64,000 nucleotides of DNA from Hanstruepera ponticola (GCF_012931685.1 NZ_JABANC010000002.1:310001-374000); one strand, 5' to 3'; numbered from the stretch's first letter, positions 27,638 to 37,309 are shown. Notes: generated from the sequence alone by a model not told the origin. A program made the numbers and translations.

Positions 27638-28447
27638 TTAACTGAATATTTCCTTGTAATTATTAAGTGGAAATCTATAATAATAACTTTTTTTCAAAAT
27701 AAAAATTATAAAATGAATGACAAAGACAGGAAGGTAAGGTCTTAATGTTTTTAAAAATTTATCATAAATTTTATTTGAATAATTACATAGTAAAAAAGGT
27801 ACAGTATCAGGATTTAAATAGTTTTTGTTAGCAGTAGTTTCATCTAGACAAATAGTGTCGTTAAATGACTTATAGGTTATCGGGATATTATCATGTAACA
27901 ACTGATATAGTTCAATAACAGACAAAGGTATGTCATTATTATTATTATAAAACATTGAACAGTATGAGACATCTACCAACACCCATTTATTAAGCTCTTT
28001 ACAATAAACTTCATTGAACGAATGTCCACCATATGTCTTATTGAAAGGAGCTCTGGTTGAACCCCATTCCCTTACTAGCTTATCATTAATAACACAAAAG
28101 TTATTGAATATCTGTGCCATATCACTACAAACCCCACCTTTACCTGCAAGCATAATTTTTAATGCCTCTTCAGAAGGCACACTCAAACCTGGTCCGCCTT
28201 TAATGTTTTTCACTAACCAATTGCTTAACTTTTTAATAAATTCTAAATCTGTTTCTGGTATTCCATCAAAAAAAATAACGTCATTTATTTCATGAAAATA
28301 TTTTGGTATATCCTCTTTTTTGTTAACCTGATTATAATTATATGTACCTATTTCATCAATGTTTGAATTTTTTGACAACAATTTAAATCGTGTTATATAC
28401 AAGAATGGGTGCCGTTTAAATGCCCAAATAAGTTTATTGATTGTCAT
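27638..28447 (-). CDS. Transglutaminase-like protein in the polysaccharide locus
   Basis: The 269-residue product carries a transglutaminase-like core. Cys107 lies in GKGGVCSDMAQIF, His142 in YGGHSFNEVY and Asp159 in WVLVDVSYCS, spaced as a Cys-His-Asp triad. No signal peptide is seen, although a hydrophobic stretch near residues 243-253 (VFVIHFIIFIL) could be a tail anchor. Such proteins are usually cysteine peptidases or amide-forming enzymes; here the substrate is unknown. It lies just before a TylF-like methyltransferase, a GNAT and a FemAB-like protein, so it may take part in an amide decoration. The codon usage is strongly AT-rich. Confidence 0.72.
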   Translation of the reverse strand: MTINKLIWAFKRHPFLYITRFKLLSKNSNIDEIGTYNYNQVNKKEDIPKYFHEINDVIFFDGIPETDLEFIKKLSNWLVKNIKGGPGLSVPSEEALKIMLAGKGGVCSDMAQIFNNFCVINDKLVREWGSTRAPFNKTYGGHSFNEVYCKELNKWVLVDVSYCSMFYNNNNDIPLSVIELYQLLHDNIPITYKSFNDTICLDETTANKNYLNPDTVPFLLCNYSNKIYDKFLKTLRPYLPVFVIHFIIFILKKSYYYRFPLNNYKEIFS

Positions 28448-28554
28448 TAATGAAATTTAATTTATATAAAAGTTAAAAATAAAATTTTTTTATTAGTTAC
28501 ACTCTAATAAATCAGAGTTTTACTTTCTTTAAGGCGTTTTGAGGATACAACCCG

Positions 28555-29250
28555 TTACAAAATCCTTATCGCCACATGTGCATAATAACTTTTCGATGAC
28601 TTTGTATAGGCTATGACTTCAAAATCAACACCATAGGCACTACAATAATCTTCAAAAGCTCTAAATTCGTGTAATATACTTGAAAATTCATCAAATATAA
28701 TTATAGAACCCTTTTTAATTATATCATGAGCCTTTGTCAAAACAAACAACGTTGATGAATATAAATCAGCATCAATATTAATTATTAATAGATTACTTGA
28801 GTCATAGTTATATAAAAATTCAGGCAAAGTATCTTGAAATAAACCTTTTTTAAAGAAAACACGTTTGTCTGCAATTTGTGGTAACTGTCCATTAGTATCA
28901 AATGTTCCTTTTTTTAATCCACCCGTAAAATTATCCCAACTTTCTGGTAATCCACTAAATGTATCAAAACCTATAAATCTGGAATTTTTGTCAGTATTCA
29001 AACGCGACCAATACTTAATACTCGCACCTTTAAAAACACCAAACTCACAATACGTAATAGCCTTATTATTAATTATAGAATTAACATACTTGTACAGTTC
29101 ATTTCTACTAACCAAAACAGCACTATGTTGTCCGTACTTTTTATCGAAATCATGTAATTTTGGCAACCAAAAAAGATAACGTAATTTTTCCGAATTAGGA
29201 AGCAATTTGGAAAGCCATATTTTAAATTTTGTTGTAAGTTTTAATTTCAT
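28555..29250 (-). CDS. TylF/MycF-like SAM-dependent O-methyltransferase
   Basis: The 231-residue product has a class I methyltransferase fold of the TylF/macrocin type: EFGVFKGASIKYW (SAM site, about 69-81), FDTFSGLPESW (about 95-105), and INIDADLYSST with the metal-binding Asp pair. An FDEF motif follows near residue 188. It should methylate a sugar hydroxyl in a metal-dependent way. It lies in the AT-rich 27.6-32.4 kb module, upstream of the transglutaminase-like gene with a 107-bp gap that shows no clear signal. Confidence 0.83.
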   Translation of the reverse strand: MKLKLTTKFKIWLSKLLPNSEKLRYLFWLPKLHDFDKKYGQHSAVLVSRNELYKYVNSIINNKAITYCEFGVFKGASIKYWSRLNTDKNSRFIGFDTFSGLPESWDNFTGGLKKGTFDTNGQLPQIADKRVFFKKGLFQDTLPEFLYNYDSSNLLIINIDADLYSSTLFVLTKAHDIIKKGSIIIFDEFSSILHEFRAFEDYCSAYGVDFEVIAYTKSSKSYYAHVAIRIL

Positions 29251-29255
29251 GAATT

Positions 29256-29729
29256 TTATTTTCTATTAAAATAATTTATCTCTCGCTTTGAATAAAACCA
29301 AAGCCACCTTTTTGCTTTTATGGAAGCTAATTTATCAAATCCCGCCTTTTCAATACCCTTTATGGAGCTTTTATTGCTTTTGTTAACAACCACAAATACT
29401 TCTTTAGAGTTGTTTTCCAATAAGTGTTTTGCTATATAATTAATCACAACGGGATAGATGGCTTGACCTCTGTACTGTTTATTTGTAAAACAATCACCAA
29501 TTACGGGTCCATTTTTGTGGATAGACTTCAATAAAAAAACCTTTTTAAACACATAACTTTCGTGTACTAATGTATTTAAATCTTTTATAAAAAAACGTGT
29601 CTTATTATGAATATTCTCACGCTGAATAGTATATTTAAATTTAGGTAATTGAAATTCATTATACTTAACCATATGGTATATAAATACATCAATACTAACT
29701 AGTCGAAATTTTCTAAAAAACCTATTCAT
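29256..29729 (-). CDS. GNAT family N-acetyltransferase
   Basis: The 157-residue product shows the GNAT core. GDCFTNKQYRGQAIYPVVIN contains the acyl-CoA pyrophosphate loop (QYRGQA), and VNKSNKSSIKGIEKAGF is the usual late helix. It should acetylate an amino group, possibly that of an amino sugar. The stop of the FemAB-like gene overlaps its start by one base (TAATG), suggesting that the two act together. The substrate is unknown. Confidence 0.75.
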   Translation of the reverse strand: MNRFFRKFRLVSIDVFIYHMVKYNEFQLPKFKYTIQRENIHNKTRFFIKDLNTLVHESYVFKKVFLLKSIHKNGPVIGDCFTNKQYRGQAIYPVVINYIAKHLLENNSKEVFVVVNKSNKSSIKGIEKAGFDKLASIKAKRWLWFYSKREINYFNRK

Positions 29730-30802
29730 TATTTAAGATGTGATAACAATTTAGATATTTTTGATTTATAAGGCTTCAAATGACTATCAAAAAATTTAAA
29801 TAAATTGAAGTTAAACCCATTAAGTACTAAATGATAATGTGGGTTTTCATAAAAGATGTTTTCCGCACCAAATTTCGATTTGAAATCTTGAACTCCCAAA
29901 GATCCGCCCATAGAAATATTGTAACCATTAAAACCTTGCTCAAACGATTTTTTTATAATTTCATACTGTAACATATACCCTAATTTAATATCAGGTTTTT
30001 CTCGCAACACACCTCCCATAATATTAGTTATATAACCACTTGTTTCAACAAAAAATGCCGCTGCCTTGATTACATTATCTACTTCACAAATTATAAAATA
30101 GGCTTGCTTCTTTGCTATTAAGTCTAGTATAGTACCTTTAAATTCTTTAAATGATCTAAGCGCATAGCCTCCTTGATTGGCGTTTTCTAAAATTACTTGA
30201 TATCCTTTTTCTATAGACTTTTCATCCGTTACAAATGTGGCTTTAGCATTTTTATTATAAGGCATTCTGATGTTGCGTCTTACTTTGGCTGACCGTTTTT
30301 CCAAAAAGGTTTCAGCATTATTAATCCCATAAAAATTTATCCAATTTAAGCCGTAGGTCGTGTAAACATACTTAAACAACTTACCTGAAACAAAGCCTTG
30401 CGTTAGGGGGTTCATACTTTTTGGCTTATAAACATGCCTGTCAACAGATTTGTCGGTTGACAATGGTAAACTCAACTGTAAATAACAACAACCTCTTTTT
30501 AAGGCCTGCTTTTTCAATTCGCTAAGATGAGTATCAAAATAGGATTGATGATTAGCATCGTATATAGGTCCGTGTGGAATAATATAAAACTTAAAAAATA
30601 AAAATTTAGGAATAATCACACCACAACCGCCAATAATTTCGCCATGTTTTAAAACCAAACCTAATTCGTATTCAAAACCATAAGCTGCATAAGACTGTAA
30701 CCAATCAGAAAGTATTAAATGACTACCTTTTGGATTATTGACAACAAACAAATCCCAGGCATCCAACCATTTCCTATCCTTGGTAAAAACATATTCTATC
30801 AT
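29729..30802 (-). CDS. FemAB-like aminoacyl/acyl transferase
   Basis: The 357-residue product has the double-GNAT FemAB fold. An N-terminal half (about 1-160) is followed by a C-terminal half with KLGYMLQYEIIKKSFEQGFN and MGGSLGVQDFKSKFGAE, the typical FemAB ending. FemAB proteins attach amino acids to peptidoglycan stems from aminoacyl-tRNA, but polysaccharide-locus relatives often have other acyl acceptors. The start overlaps the deacetylase-like gene by 4 bp (ATGA). Its role here is probably glycan modification. Confidence 0.8.
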   Translation of the reverse strand: MIEYVFTKDRKWLDAWDLFVVNNPKGSHLILSDWLQSYAAYGFEYELGLVLKHGEIIGGCGVIIPKFLFFKFYIIPHGPIYDANHQSYFDTHLSELKKQALKRGCCYLQLSLPLSTDKSVDRHVYKPKSMNPLTQGFVSGKLFKYVYTTYGLNWINFYGINNAETFLEKRSAKVRRNIRMPYNKNAKATFVTDEKSIEKGYQVILENANQGGYALRSFKEFKGTILDLIAKKQAYFIICEVDNVIKAAAFFVETSGYITNIMGGVLREKPDIKLGYMLQYEIIKKSFEQGFNGYNISMGGSLGVQDFKSKFGAENIFYENPHYHLVLNGFNFNLFKFFDSHLKPYKSKISKLLSHLK

Positions 30803-32406
30803 CTTACTTTTCTAGTTATCAAATCGTCTTGGTTCAAGACAATTAAATTACCCTCGGCATCACAGTCAAATTTGACACTTTCAAATTGCTTCAAATAGCC
30901 TATGAGTTCAGTTAATGTAGGGTTCCAAATAGCTTGAGATTTAATCTTTTGAGACAAATAGGAAAAATTTTTTTCGACTTGAGCATCAATCTCTCCAACT
31001 TTTCCAAACAATTTACCTTGATGGTAATTCATTGGTGCCGAAAAATAAGTATGAGCAATAAACAAGCCATGCTCTTTTATTAATAGGTCTAAATTATTTG
31101 GACATAAACCTAATTTAAAATCAATCATCTCCAAGGTTTGGAATACAGTAAATGTTTTACCTGAAACATCATGATCAAAAATTACTGGCGAATATTTTGC
31201 CAGTGGATAAATGTTATGCTTTCTGGTATTCCAAAATAACCCAATAGGGATAAACAGTCTAATAAGCTTTAAACCATTTAAAAGAAAAAACAAATGCTTC
31301 CTAATGGATTTTTTGCTTTTAAAAGTTTTTATATACCGGGCCACATACCTATATAACCGTAAACTGTAGTCATTATTAAAATAATGGAATATGGTATTCT
31401 TAATGAACATGGAAATGCGTGTTTTCCAACACAAATTAGCAATCCCTTTAGTAAAGCTACTTAATGTGAATTGGTTTGGATTTAGTTGATTAATAACACC
31501 TCGTACGGCAGTTCCAGAATCGACATAATTCCATAAGGTATCAATACCGGCTTCCTTTAGTTTCTTTGCATAATCTGATTTAATTTGCTCATAATTATAA
31601 TACTGAGACAGGTTGTAGGGCTGGAACCCATGATCTATATATGTTTTTATGGACTCTAGTGGTGGCTTAAAATTTTGAAAATCATTTAAGCTATCTGATA
31701 AAGGCTTGATTGATTGTGACAAAGCATGATAAGCTAATTCATGACCGTCTGCTATCCACTTTTCATATTCATCCGAATGGTTATGAAAATTTGCGGTATC
31801 TGCGTGTTTTGAATAATGGTTTAAAAAAAAACCTTTTGTAAGCTTTATTTGATGCTTTTTAAAAAACTCTCGTTGTTGCTTAAGATTATTTAACGTATCA
31901 AAATCACAATGATCAGTAAAACAAGCTATGGCAGAAAAAGGAAATTTGGAACGACTAATTTCAATTCCGTAATCTTTAACTAACAATAATGCTAAAGGAG
32001 TAACTTTTGAAACAACTAATTTACCATCAACTATTCGTTTGGAATTATTTGAATCATATTGAGCTAACGGTTTTGAGTATCTTGGATTAAAATGCCATAA
32101 TAAAATGTGACTTTGTACTTTATTAATTTCCCAAATCCCAGTTTGTTGATTTGCCTGTATTATCTGGCCATTTTCAAGTTTAATAATTTTGGGAGAATGC
32201 CAATTTGCCACATAGTTCTTTTTTACTTCACTCCAAGTATAATCATGATTTCTAACATGTTTGATGTTTGTGTTAAATATAACTTGTAGCGTCAGGGGCT
32301 TTTCTTTAATAACAAGCGTATCAATCGTTATTTTGTGGTCATGTTCCTTTTTAAATAAACATACTTGTTTGTCTTTGCCACTAATAAGATTAATTGATTG
32401 AATCAT
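30799..32406 (-). CDS. Polysaccharide-deacetylase-like protein with extra domains
   Basis: The 535-residue product has a region near residues 165-230 that resembles the NodB/polysaccharide deacetylase fold. ACFTDHCDFDT provides candidate metal and catalytic Asp/His residues, and DGHELAYHALSQS looks like the second motif. The classic T/SFDDG and HxxxH signatures are altered, so activity is uncertain. The N-terminal 150 residues form a beta-rich region and the last 130 residues are unassigned. It is co-transcribed with the FemAB-like gene through a 4-bp overlap. An 83-bp gap separates it from the upstream glycosyltransferase. Confidence 0.55.
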   Translation of the reverse strand: MIQSINLISGKDKQVCLFKKEHDHKITIDTLVIKEKPLTLQVIFNTNIKHVRNHDYTWSEVKKNYVANWHSPKIIKLENGQIIQANQQTGIWEINKVQSHILLWHFNPRYSKPLAQYDSNNSKRIVDGKLVVSKVTPLALLLVKDYGIEISRSKFPFSAIACFTDHCDFDTLNNLKQQREFFKKHQIKLTKGFFLNHYSKHADTANFHNHSDEYEKWIADGHELAYHALSQSIKPLSDSLNDFQNFKPPLESIKTYIDHGFQPYNLSQYYNYEQIKSDYAKKLKEAGIDTLWNYVDSGTAVRGVINQLNPNQFTLSSFTKGIANLCWKTRISMFIKNTIFHYFNNDYSLRLYRYVARYIKTFKSKKSIRKHLFFLLNGLKLIRLFIPIGLFWNTRKHNIYPLAKYSPVIFDHDVSGKTFTVFQTLEMIDFKLGLCPNNLDLLIKEHGLFIAHTYFSAPMNYHQGKLFGKVGEIDAQVEKNFSYLSQKIKSQAIWNPTLTELIGYLKQFESVKFDCDAEGNLIVLNQDDLITRKVR

Positions 32407-32489
32407 GTAAATTATAATAAACGGAGATACCCTTTGCCTCTTAAAATTTTAGGCAAAATACGAGAATTTTTATAAGTATTAAATTAATA

Positions 32490-33617
32490 TTAAAGAATGT
32501 CGTTTACTATACGTTTGTTGTAGTAATTATATGTAAATCGCTTCCTATCATTTTCTTTAGAACCTATGATTTGCAAATAAGCTTGAGGAGTTAGTTTTAA
32601 AAACTGCTTTAAGGCCTGATGAACACCTTCTGCATTAATACTATTCAATAGATAGCCATTCTGTTTATGAAGCACATAATGGCTTATGGCAGAAACATTT
32701 GATACTATAGGTATGCAGCCATAATTCATAGCTTCTGCAATCACCTTTGGGAATCCTTCGGAGGCCGAAGGCAATACAATAGCATGCGATTGTTTGTAGA
32801 TATCATGAACTTCGGACCTTGCTAGCAGTCCGTAAAATTTGAATTGGACTCCAATTTTTTTAGACTGTTGTATATAATAATCTTTCAAAGGACCATCACC
32901 TACTATATGAATAGTCTTTATTTGCCTTTTTTCGATTTCATTGAGCAAATTGATTCCCTCAATTAAAATACTTAACCCTTTGGCTTCTTCCAAGCGTCCG
33001 ACAAAACATAAATGAATATCATTCTTGTCAAAATGCTTATTGGCTATAACAGTCTGACCTTGTGAAAGCTCAACATCAGTCAAACAAGGGTTTTCAAATG
33101 ACAAGCATTGTTTAGGCTGGTCATGCCATAACCCATTAATAGTCACAGGTCTTTTTTGGTTCTTTAAAAGCCATCTTTGAAAGCGAGAAGCTATTGGCGG
33201 GTTTTTCTGCCTCCAATTACCTGCATATTTAAACCATCCCATTTTGTTTTGAAATAGTATTACATAAGGAATTATAAATACACCTATTCCAGTAGGTGCT
33301 CTAAATTGAAACCAATCACTTTTTTCAAGTTCAACTTTTACAATCTTAATTATTTTTAGACTGTTATTTAAAATCCTTAACTTATCAGCTAGTGTTTGTC
33401 CACCTACGGCTGGCAGTGCCACAAACTTTATTCTTTCAGAACTATATGGTAAAGCATTTGATGGTGGTTCACCTTTATGTAGCATAGCCACATGAGTAAT
33501 GGTATCAAAAATGTCCAAAAGATGATTAATCTCTGTTACCGTTGAGCCCAAACCAACTAATGTACCATCAGATTCAATAAAATGTTCTGTATGTGATATT
33601 ATTGTTAGCGAACGCAT
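32490..33617 (-). CDS. Glycosyltransferase family 4
   Basis: The 375-residue GT-B enzyme has a C-terminal nucleotide-sugar domain with LCFVGRLEEAKGLSILIEGI and the GT4 motif SEGFPKVIAEAMNYGCIPIV. The N-terminal domain starts TIISHTEHFIESDGTLVG. It should work in the cytoplasm on the lipid-linked chain. Its start overlaps the upstream glycosyltransferase by 13 bp. Sugar and linkage are unknown. Confidence 0.88.
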   Translation of the reverse strand: MRSLTIISHTEHFIESDGTLVGLGSTVTEINHLLDIFDTITHVAMLHKGEPPSNALPYSSERIKFVALPAVGGQTLADKLRILNNSLKIIKIVKVELEKSDWFQFRAPTGIGVFIIPYVILFQNKMGWFKYAGNWRQKNPPIASRFQRWLLKNQKRPVTINGLWHDQPKQCLSFENPCLTDVELSQGQTVIANKHFDKNDIHLCFVGRLEEAKGLSILIEGINLLNEIEKRQIKTIHIVGDGPLKDYYIQQSKKIGVQFKFYGLLARSEVHDIYKQSHAIVLPSASEGFPKVIAEAMNYGCIPIVSNVSAISHYVLHKQNGYLLNSINAEGVHQALKQFLKLTPQAYLQIIGSKENDRKRFTYNYYNKRIVNDIL

Positions 33618-34744
33618 GATATTATACCTATATAGTTTTCAATAATAATATTCCAATCATGTGACTGTGCCCAAGTAATTGAGTTTAATCTAAAAAACTC
33701 TTGAGCTTTTAAGATTTTTGAAATTGTAACTTTAAATGTTTCACTGTCTGCCCTATCAATTACGAAACCTGAATAATTTTGTTTTATCGCATCTTCAATA
33801 CCACAACCTTTTGAACCAATAGCTGGAACACCTAAAGCATTGGCCTCTAAAATAGCGATACCGAAACCTTCGACATCTCCAGTTATACTTTCAGTGCTCA
33901 ACATCACAAATATATCTGTGGCAACTAAAGCAGCTTTAAGGAACTTATCATTGACAGCACCATGAAAGGTGATAAATGACTCAACACCTAATGATCTAGC
34001 TACATTCATGAAATCTTCAGCTTCGGTTGGTATTCCAATACAATGGTAATGAATTTCCGGAAAATCACGGATTAGTTCTGGCAAATGCTTGATAACTTCT
34101 AATTGCCCTTTACGACTACTCACACGCCCTACCGTGGTAAGTACGGGGTAACCCTTTAATTCCTGGCATTCCAAATGGTCTTTATTCCATACCACTGTAT
34201 TGATTCCATTTGGAATCACAGTCACTTTCAAATTTAAATGAGACACTAGGTCCTTAGTATAATTTGAGACAGCAATAACTTGCGTAAATTGTTTAAGAGC
34301 CCAATTTGTGACAGCTGTTAAACCAAAGGATTTAAAATTCACTTCAGTACCATGAATAACAGCCAAGCTTGGACGTTTCAAGAATCTAATACACCATGCT
34401 ACATTCCAAAGCGAAAATTTACCGGTAGCAATAACAAGATCATTTTTTTTAAGTGCTTTTATGGTTTTAAAAACTCTATCAAAATACATAAATAACCTTA
34501 TGTTTTTTAATTGGGTGCGCTTTACTAAAAATGGTAATTTTGCATCAAATTGCTTTTCTTGATCATTAACGGCTGCCCTTTGGTCAGCAATAACAGTAAC
34601 CTCAAATTGGTTTTTAGATAAATATAGCCCTAAATTATAAGCATGATTTCCTATCCCACCTGGTTGTGGCGGAAATTCAGAAGTGACAATGAGTATCTTT
34701 TTATTCAATAACTTATTTTTATTTTCTATTAATATGTTTCTCAA
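33605..34744 (-). CDS. Glycosyltransferase family 4
   Basis: The 379-residue GT-B enzyme has an N-terminal ILIVTSEFPPQPGGIGNHAY motif. A C-terminal domain with TTVGRVSSRKGQLEVIKHLP and GFGIAILEANALGVPAIGS follows. No in-frame ATG precedes the core; the start is TTG at 34744 or a second TTG at 34708, which gives NKKILIVTSEF directly. The gap upstream is the longest in the run, so a promoter may be there. Donor unknown. Confidence 0.88.
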   Translation of the reverse strand: MRNILIENKNKLLNKKILIVTSEFPPQPGGIGNHAYNLGLYLSKNQFEVTVIADQRAAVNDQEKQFDAKLPFLVKRTQLKNIRLFMYFDRVFKTIKALKKNDLVIATGKFSLWNVAWCIRFLKRPSLAVIHGTEVNFKSFGLTAVTNWALKQFTQVIAVSNYTKDLVSHLNLKVTVIPNGINTVVWNKDHLECQELKGYPVLTTVGRVSSRKGQLEVIKHLPELIRDFPEIHYHCIGIPTEAEDFMNVARSLGVESFITFHGAVNDKFLKAALVATDIFVMLSTESITGDVEGFGIAILEANALGVPAIGSKGCGIEDAIKQNYSGFVIDRADSETFKVTISKILKAQEFFRLNSITWAQSHDWNIIIENYIGIISCVR

Positions 34745-35038
34745 TCATTGTTTCTTTTACTGTCATTGCCATAAGCGACAAAGAGTGACGCGAAAATTTT
34801 GAAATTTATTTCATTCAGAAACCTCCAGTTTTCCTATTTTGGAGAATAATACATACATCGCTATAACATGATTAATCGGCTATTCATTGACACGTTTTTT
34901 TCGCCCTACATCCTCTCTATGACTCAAAATTTCAATTTATAATCTAAAAAATCAACTAGTAAGTTTATTATTTAAAACCTATTTGCAATACTATTTATTA
35001 TTCATCTATTACTTCTATTTTCGAATTCAACTTCAAGT
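34745..35038. other. Longest non-coding gap in the polysaccharide run
   Basis: The 294 bp between a GT4 and a GT2 gene are AT-rich and hold no open frame of note. The only structure seen is a weak inverted repeat (CTCCA...TGGAG) without a T-run. No exact TAnnTTTG box was found on the minus strand. A promoter or a remnant of a lost gene is possible. Confidence 0.4.
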
Positions 35039-36367
35039 TCATCGTTCTAACTCATCAATCAATGGCCCTTCTTTCAATTTCTCGCTAGCCAACATCCAAC
35101 TTTTACCAACTTGAAACAAAACTAATGGGAGCATCATTATACTCAACAACAAAGCAAATAACAGCATGAGTCTGCTTTTTTTAAATTGATAGGGTAAAAT
35201 AGACATTGGAATAGTTCGCAACAAAGACCACCTGGCCGCTACATTCCCATAATAACGTCTAAAGTAATAAAGCACACTAGGTATAGGTCTTGGTGCAAAC
35301 AGAGAAGTTGGCCTGAAAGCATCCCAACTCCCTAATTCACGCAATCCTCCTGTCCCGGCTTTGATATCTACACAAGAAGCTTCTGGATTAGAAACGCTTT
35401 TTAAATCAGCCAAATATAAGCGCATACCAAATTCACCATCGCCCATACGTTGCTTTTCAAACTGCCTATCAAATAACCCTACCCTTTTAAAAACATCTCG
35501 GTATAGCATAGCATTGCCCGTAGCAAATTGCGACCCAATAGCAAAAAATGAACGTTCTCTTGGAATCTTTTGACCATCTGGATAAAAAACACCTGCCGAA
35601 ACCTGTACTTTGAAAAAGTCTAAACATTTTAAATGAGCCGAAATCCAATCAGTCTTAATGCGTACATCATCTTCTGACAATCCGATAATGTCTCCCTTGG
35701 ATCTTTTAATGCCTGTATTACGTGCTAACCAGAGCGCTTTTTCTTCCTGTCGGATCAGTTGGATATTCAGATTGAAATTGGTGTAAAAATCAGGGTCATA
35801 ATTATCAGATTGATCAATTACCAAAACTTCAAAATTCGTATAATCCTGTTTCTCAAAATCTCTCAAAATATGTTCTAAATGGTCATATCTATTTAAAGTT
35901 GGAATAATAATACTAACCTTTGGATTCCTGTCCATTAAAATGGAATCAAATGTTAACCATTCTGAATACTTGATTGGTGAAAATTCTTGAAACCGCCGAA
36001 CTTGACGCGTATTAAACCAAGCCCTTAATTCTTTAACGGGGTTTTTAAAGGATAGTAAACGGATGAATAAAACATATAAAACCCAGGCACCATGAAAATA
36101 ACGACGTACAAACCTATAATTATCATAAACAGAGACAGTCTCAAAATGCTGATAAACACCAGCATCTCCTACATAACCAAGTTGTATGGCTTGCCAAGAT
36201 AGATCATAATCTTGCGCATGTTCTGACTGATAGCTGCTATCACGTTTTAAATATTTGACAATCTTTTCTGGCAACAAGTCGATTCTAGGAAAAACGGTTC
36301 GCCCCTTTTTCGTATGCAATCGAAAATAATGTGTGGGTTGTAAGTATTTAAGAAATAAAAATGGCAT
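35039..36367 (-). CDS. Glycosyltransferase family 2 with extra N-terminal segment
   Basis: The 442-residue protein has a GT-A domain from about residue 148: VSIIIPTLNRYDHLEHILRD, then LVIDQSD, with the metal motif in LSEDDVRIKTDW. A C-terminal hydrophobic segment near 395-420 (MLLFALLLSIMMLPLVLF) suggests a membrane anchor. The first 145 residues are unusual: QDYDLSWQAIQLGYVGDAG looks like the end of another GT-A domain. The start at 36367 overlaps the FkbM stop by one base (TGATG); a TTG just upstream is also in frame. Confidence 0.82.
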   Translation of the reverse strand: MPFLFLKYLQPTHYFRLHTKKGRTVFPRIDLLPEKIVKYLKRDSSYQSEHAQDYDLSWQAIQLGYVGDAGVYQHFETVSVYDNYRFVRRYFHGAWVLYVLFIRLLSFKNPVKELRAWFNTRQVRRFQEFSPIKYSEWLTFDSILMDRNPKVSIIIPTLNRYDHLEHILRDFEKQDYTNFEVLVIDQSDNYDPDFYTNFNLNIQLIRQEEKALWLARNTGIKRSKGDIIGLSEDDVRIKTDWISAHLKCLDFFKVQVSAGVFYPDGQKIPRERSFFAIGSQFATGNAMLYRDVFKRVGLFDRQFEKQRMGDGEFGMRLYLADLKSVSNPEASCVDIKAGTGGLRELGSWDAFRPTSLFAPRPIPSVLYYFRRYYGNVAARWSLLRTIPMSILPYQFKKSRLMLLFALLLSIMMLPLVLFQVGKSWMLASEKLKEGPLIDELER

Positions 36368-37200
36368 CAAATGGTGTTAGGTAGTGCTGCGTTTTGTCGG
36401 ATTCCCTTTAAGTATTCTGGATAGCTTTTGCTTTTAGGTAACAGTAATAAATGGCATTTACCCCGACTCTTGATGGTATCTGCATCAATTAATACCTCAC
36501 CCGTTTTAAGATACCAGGCTTTGTAATCCATCTCTTCACACCAATCTAACATCAGTTGTCCTGCAGCTTTCATTCCTAAATTTTGGACATTGTGCATTTC
36601 AATAAAAAAAGCACATTGCGTTTCTCTGGCAAGTTTTTTAGAAGCTTGCATTACCAGTGTTTCCGCACCCTCCACATCAATCTTGACTAAATCAGGAGCT
36701 TTATTATAATAATCATATAAATAATCCAAAGTCACTGTTTTCACATCCATTGAAGTCTTAAGTGCTGAAGCCGTTTGGGCGTGAGAAGCATACATACTGC
36801 CCGCTGCACCTGAACCTATGGTATAAAACTTAATAGTATCATCCACTGAATTACCAACAAAGGCCGACACGTAATTCACGTGATTACCAACCCCATTCAT
36901 AATAATATTTTGAGCTGCCTTTTGCAAAGCTATCGGGTTAGGATCAACCAAAATCAATTGTTTATGTGGATCTTGAATTAATGCTAGTAAAGCCGTATAA
37001 CCTACATTACAACCAATATCAAAAATTATATGGTGATGTTTTACCAAATAAAACCACCAAGCATCGTCTTGGTCAACCTGTTGCCTGATAGTCCCTTTTA
37101 ACACACGCAGATTACAACCACAAAACGTCACAGATTCAAACTTATGCTCATGTAAGCCTATTTTATAGTATAGTGATTTAAGTGAATTTTTTAAACGCAT
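36367..37200 (-). CDS. FkbM family SAM-dependent methyltransferase
   Basis: The 277-residue enzyme has the FkbM pattern: FDIGCNVGYTALLAL (SAM motif I, about 55-70), LVDPNPIALQKA (motif II) and DLVKIDVEGAETLVMQAS, the FkbM signature. It should O-methylate a sugar in the polysaccharide. It is coupled to the downstream GT2 by a TGATG overlap, which suggests that the two modify the same unit. It is one of two FkbM genes in the run. Confidence 0.9.
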   Translation of the reverse strand: MRLKNSLKSLYYKIGLHEHKFESVTFCGCNLRVLKGTIRQQVDQDDAWWFYLVKHHHIIFDIGCNVGYTALLALIQDPHKQLILVDPNPIALQKAAQNIIMNGVGNHVNYVSAFVGNSVDDTIKFYTIGSGAAGSMYASHAQTASALKTSMDVKTVTLDYLYDYYNKAPDLVKIDVEGAETLVMQASKKLARETQCAFFIEMHNVQNLGMKAAGQLMLDWCEEMDYKAWYLKTGEVLIDADTIKSRGKCHLLLLPKSKSYPEYLKGIRQNAALPNTI

Positions 37201-37309
37201 GCAAATTATTTTGGCCGTTAACTTTCTTTATGGCTAATTTAAACAATAAAATAATTTCACAATACAAGAACACAAGATTATATAGTCACAAAACTCAATA
37301 AACCCTATA

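Noticed and set aside
28448-28554. Gap of 107 bp considered as promoter or terminator
   Set aside because: Only a 5-bp inverted repeat (ACTCT/AGAGT) without a T-run and no TAnnTTTG match was found.
32433-32457. Inverted repeat TTTGCCT...AGGCAAA between a GT4 gene and the deacetylase-like gene
   Set aside because: The 11-nt loop and lack of a T-run on the minus strand make a terminator unlikely; no other role is supported.
34815-34855. Weak inverted repeat CTCCA...TGGAG in the longest gap
   Set aside because: Only 5 bp of stem, a loop of about 12 nt and no T-run; it could be chance.
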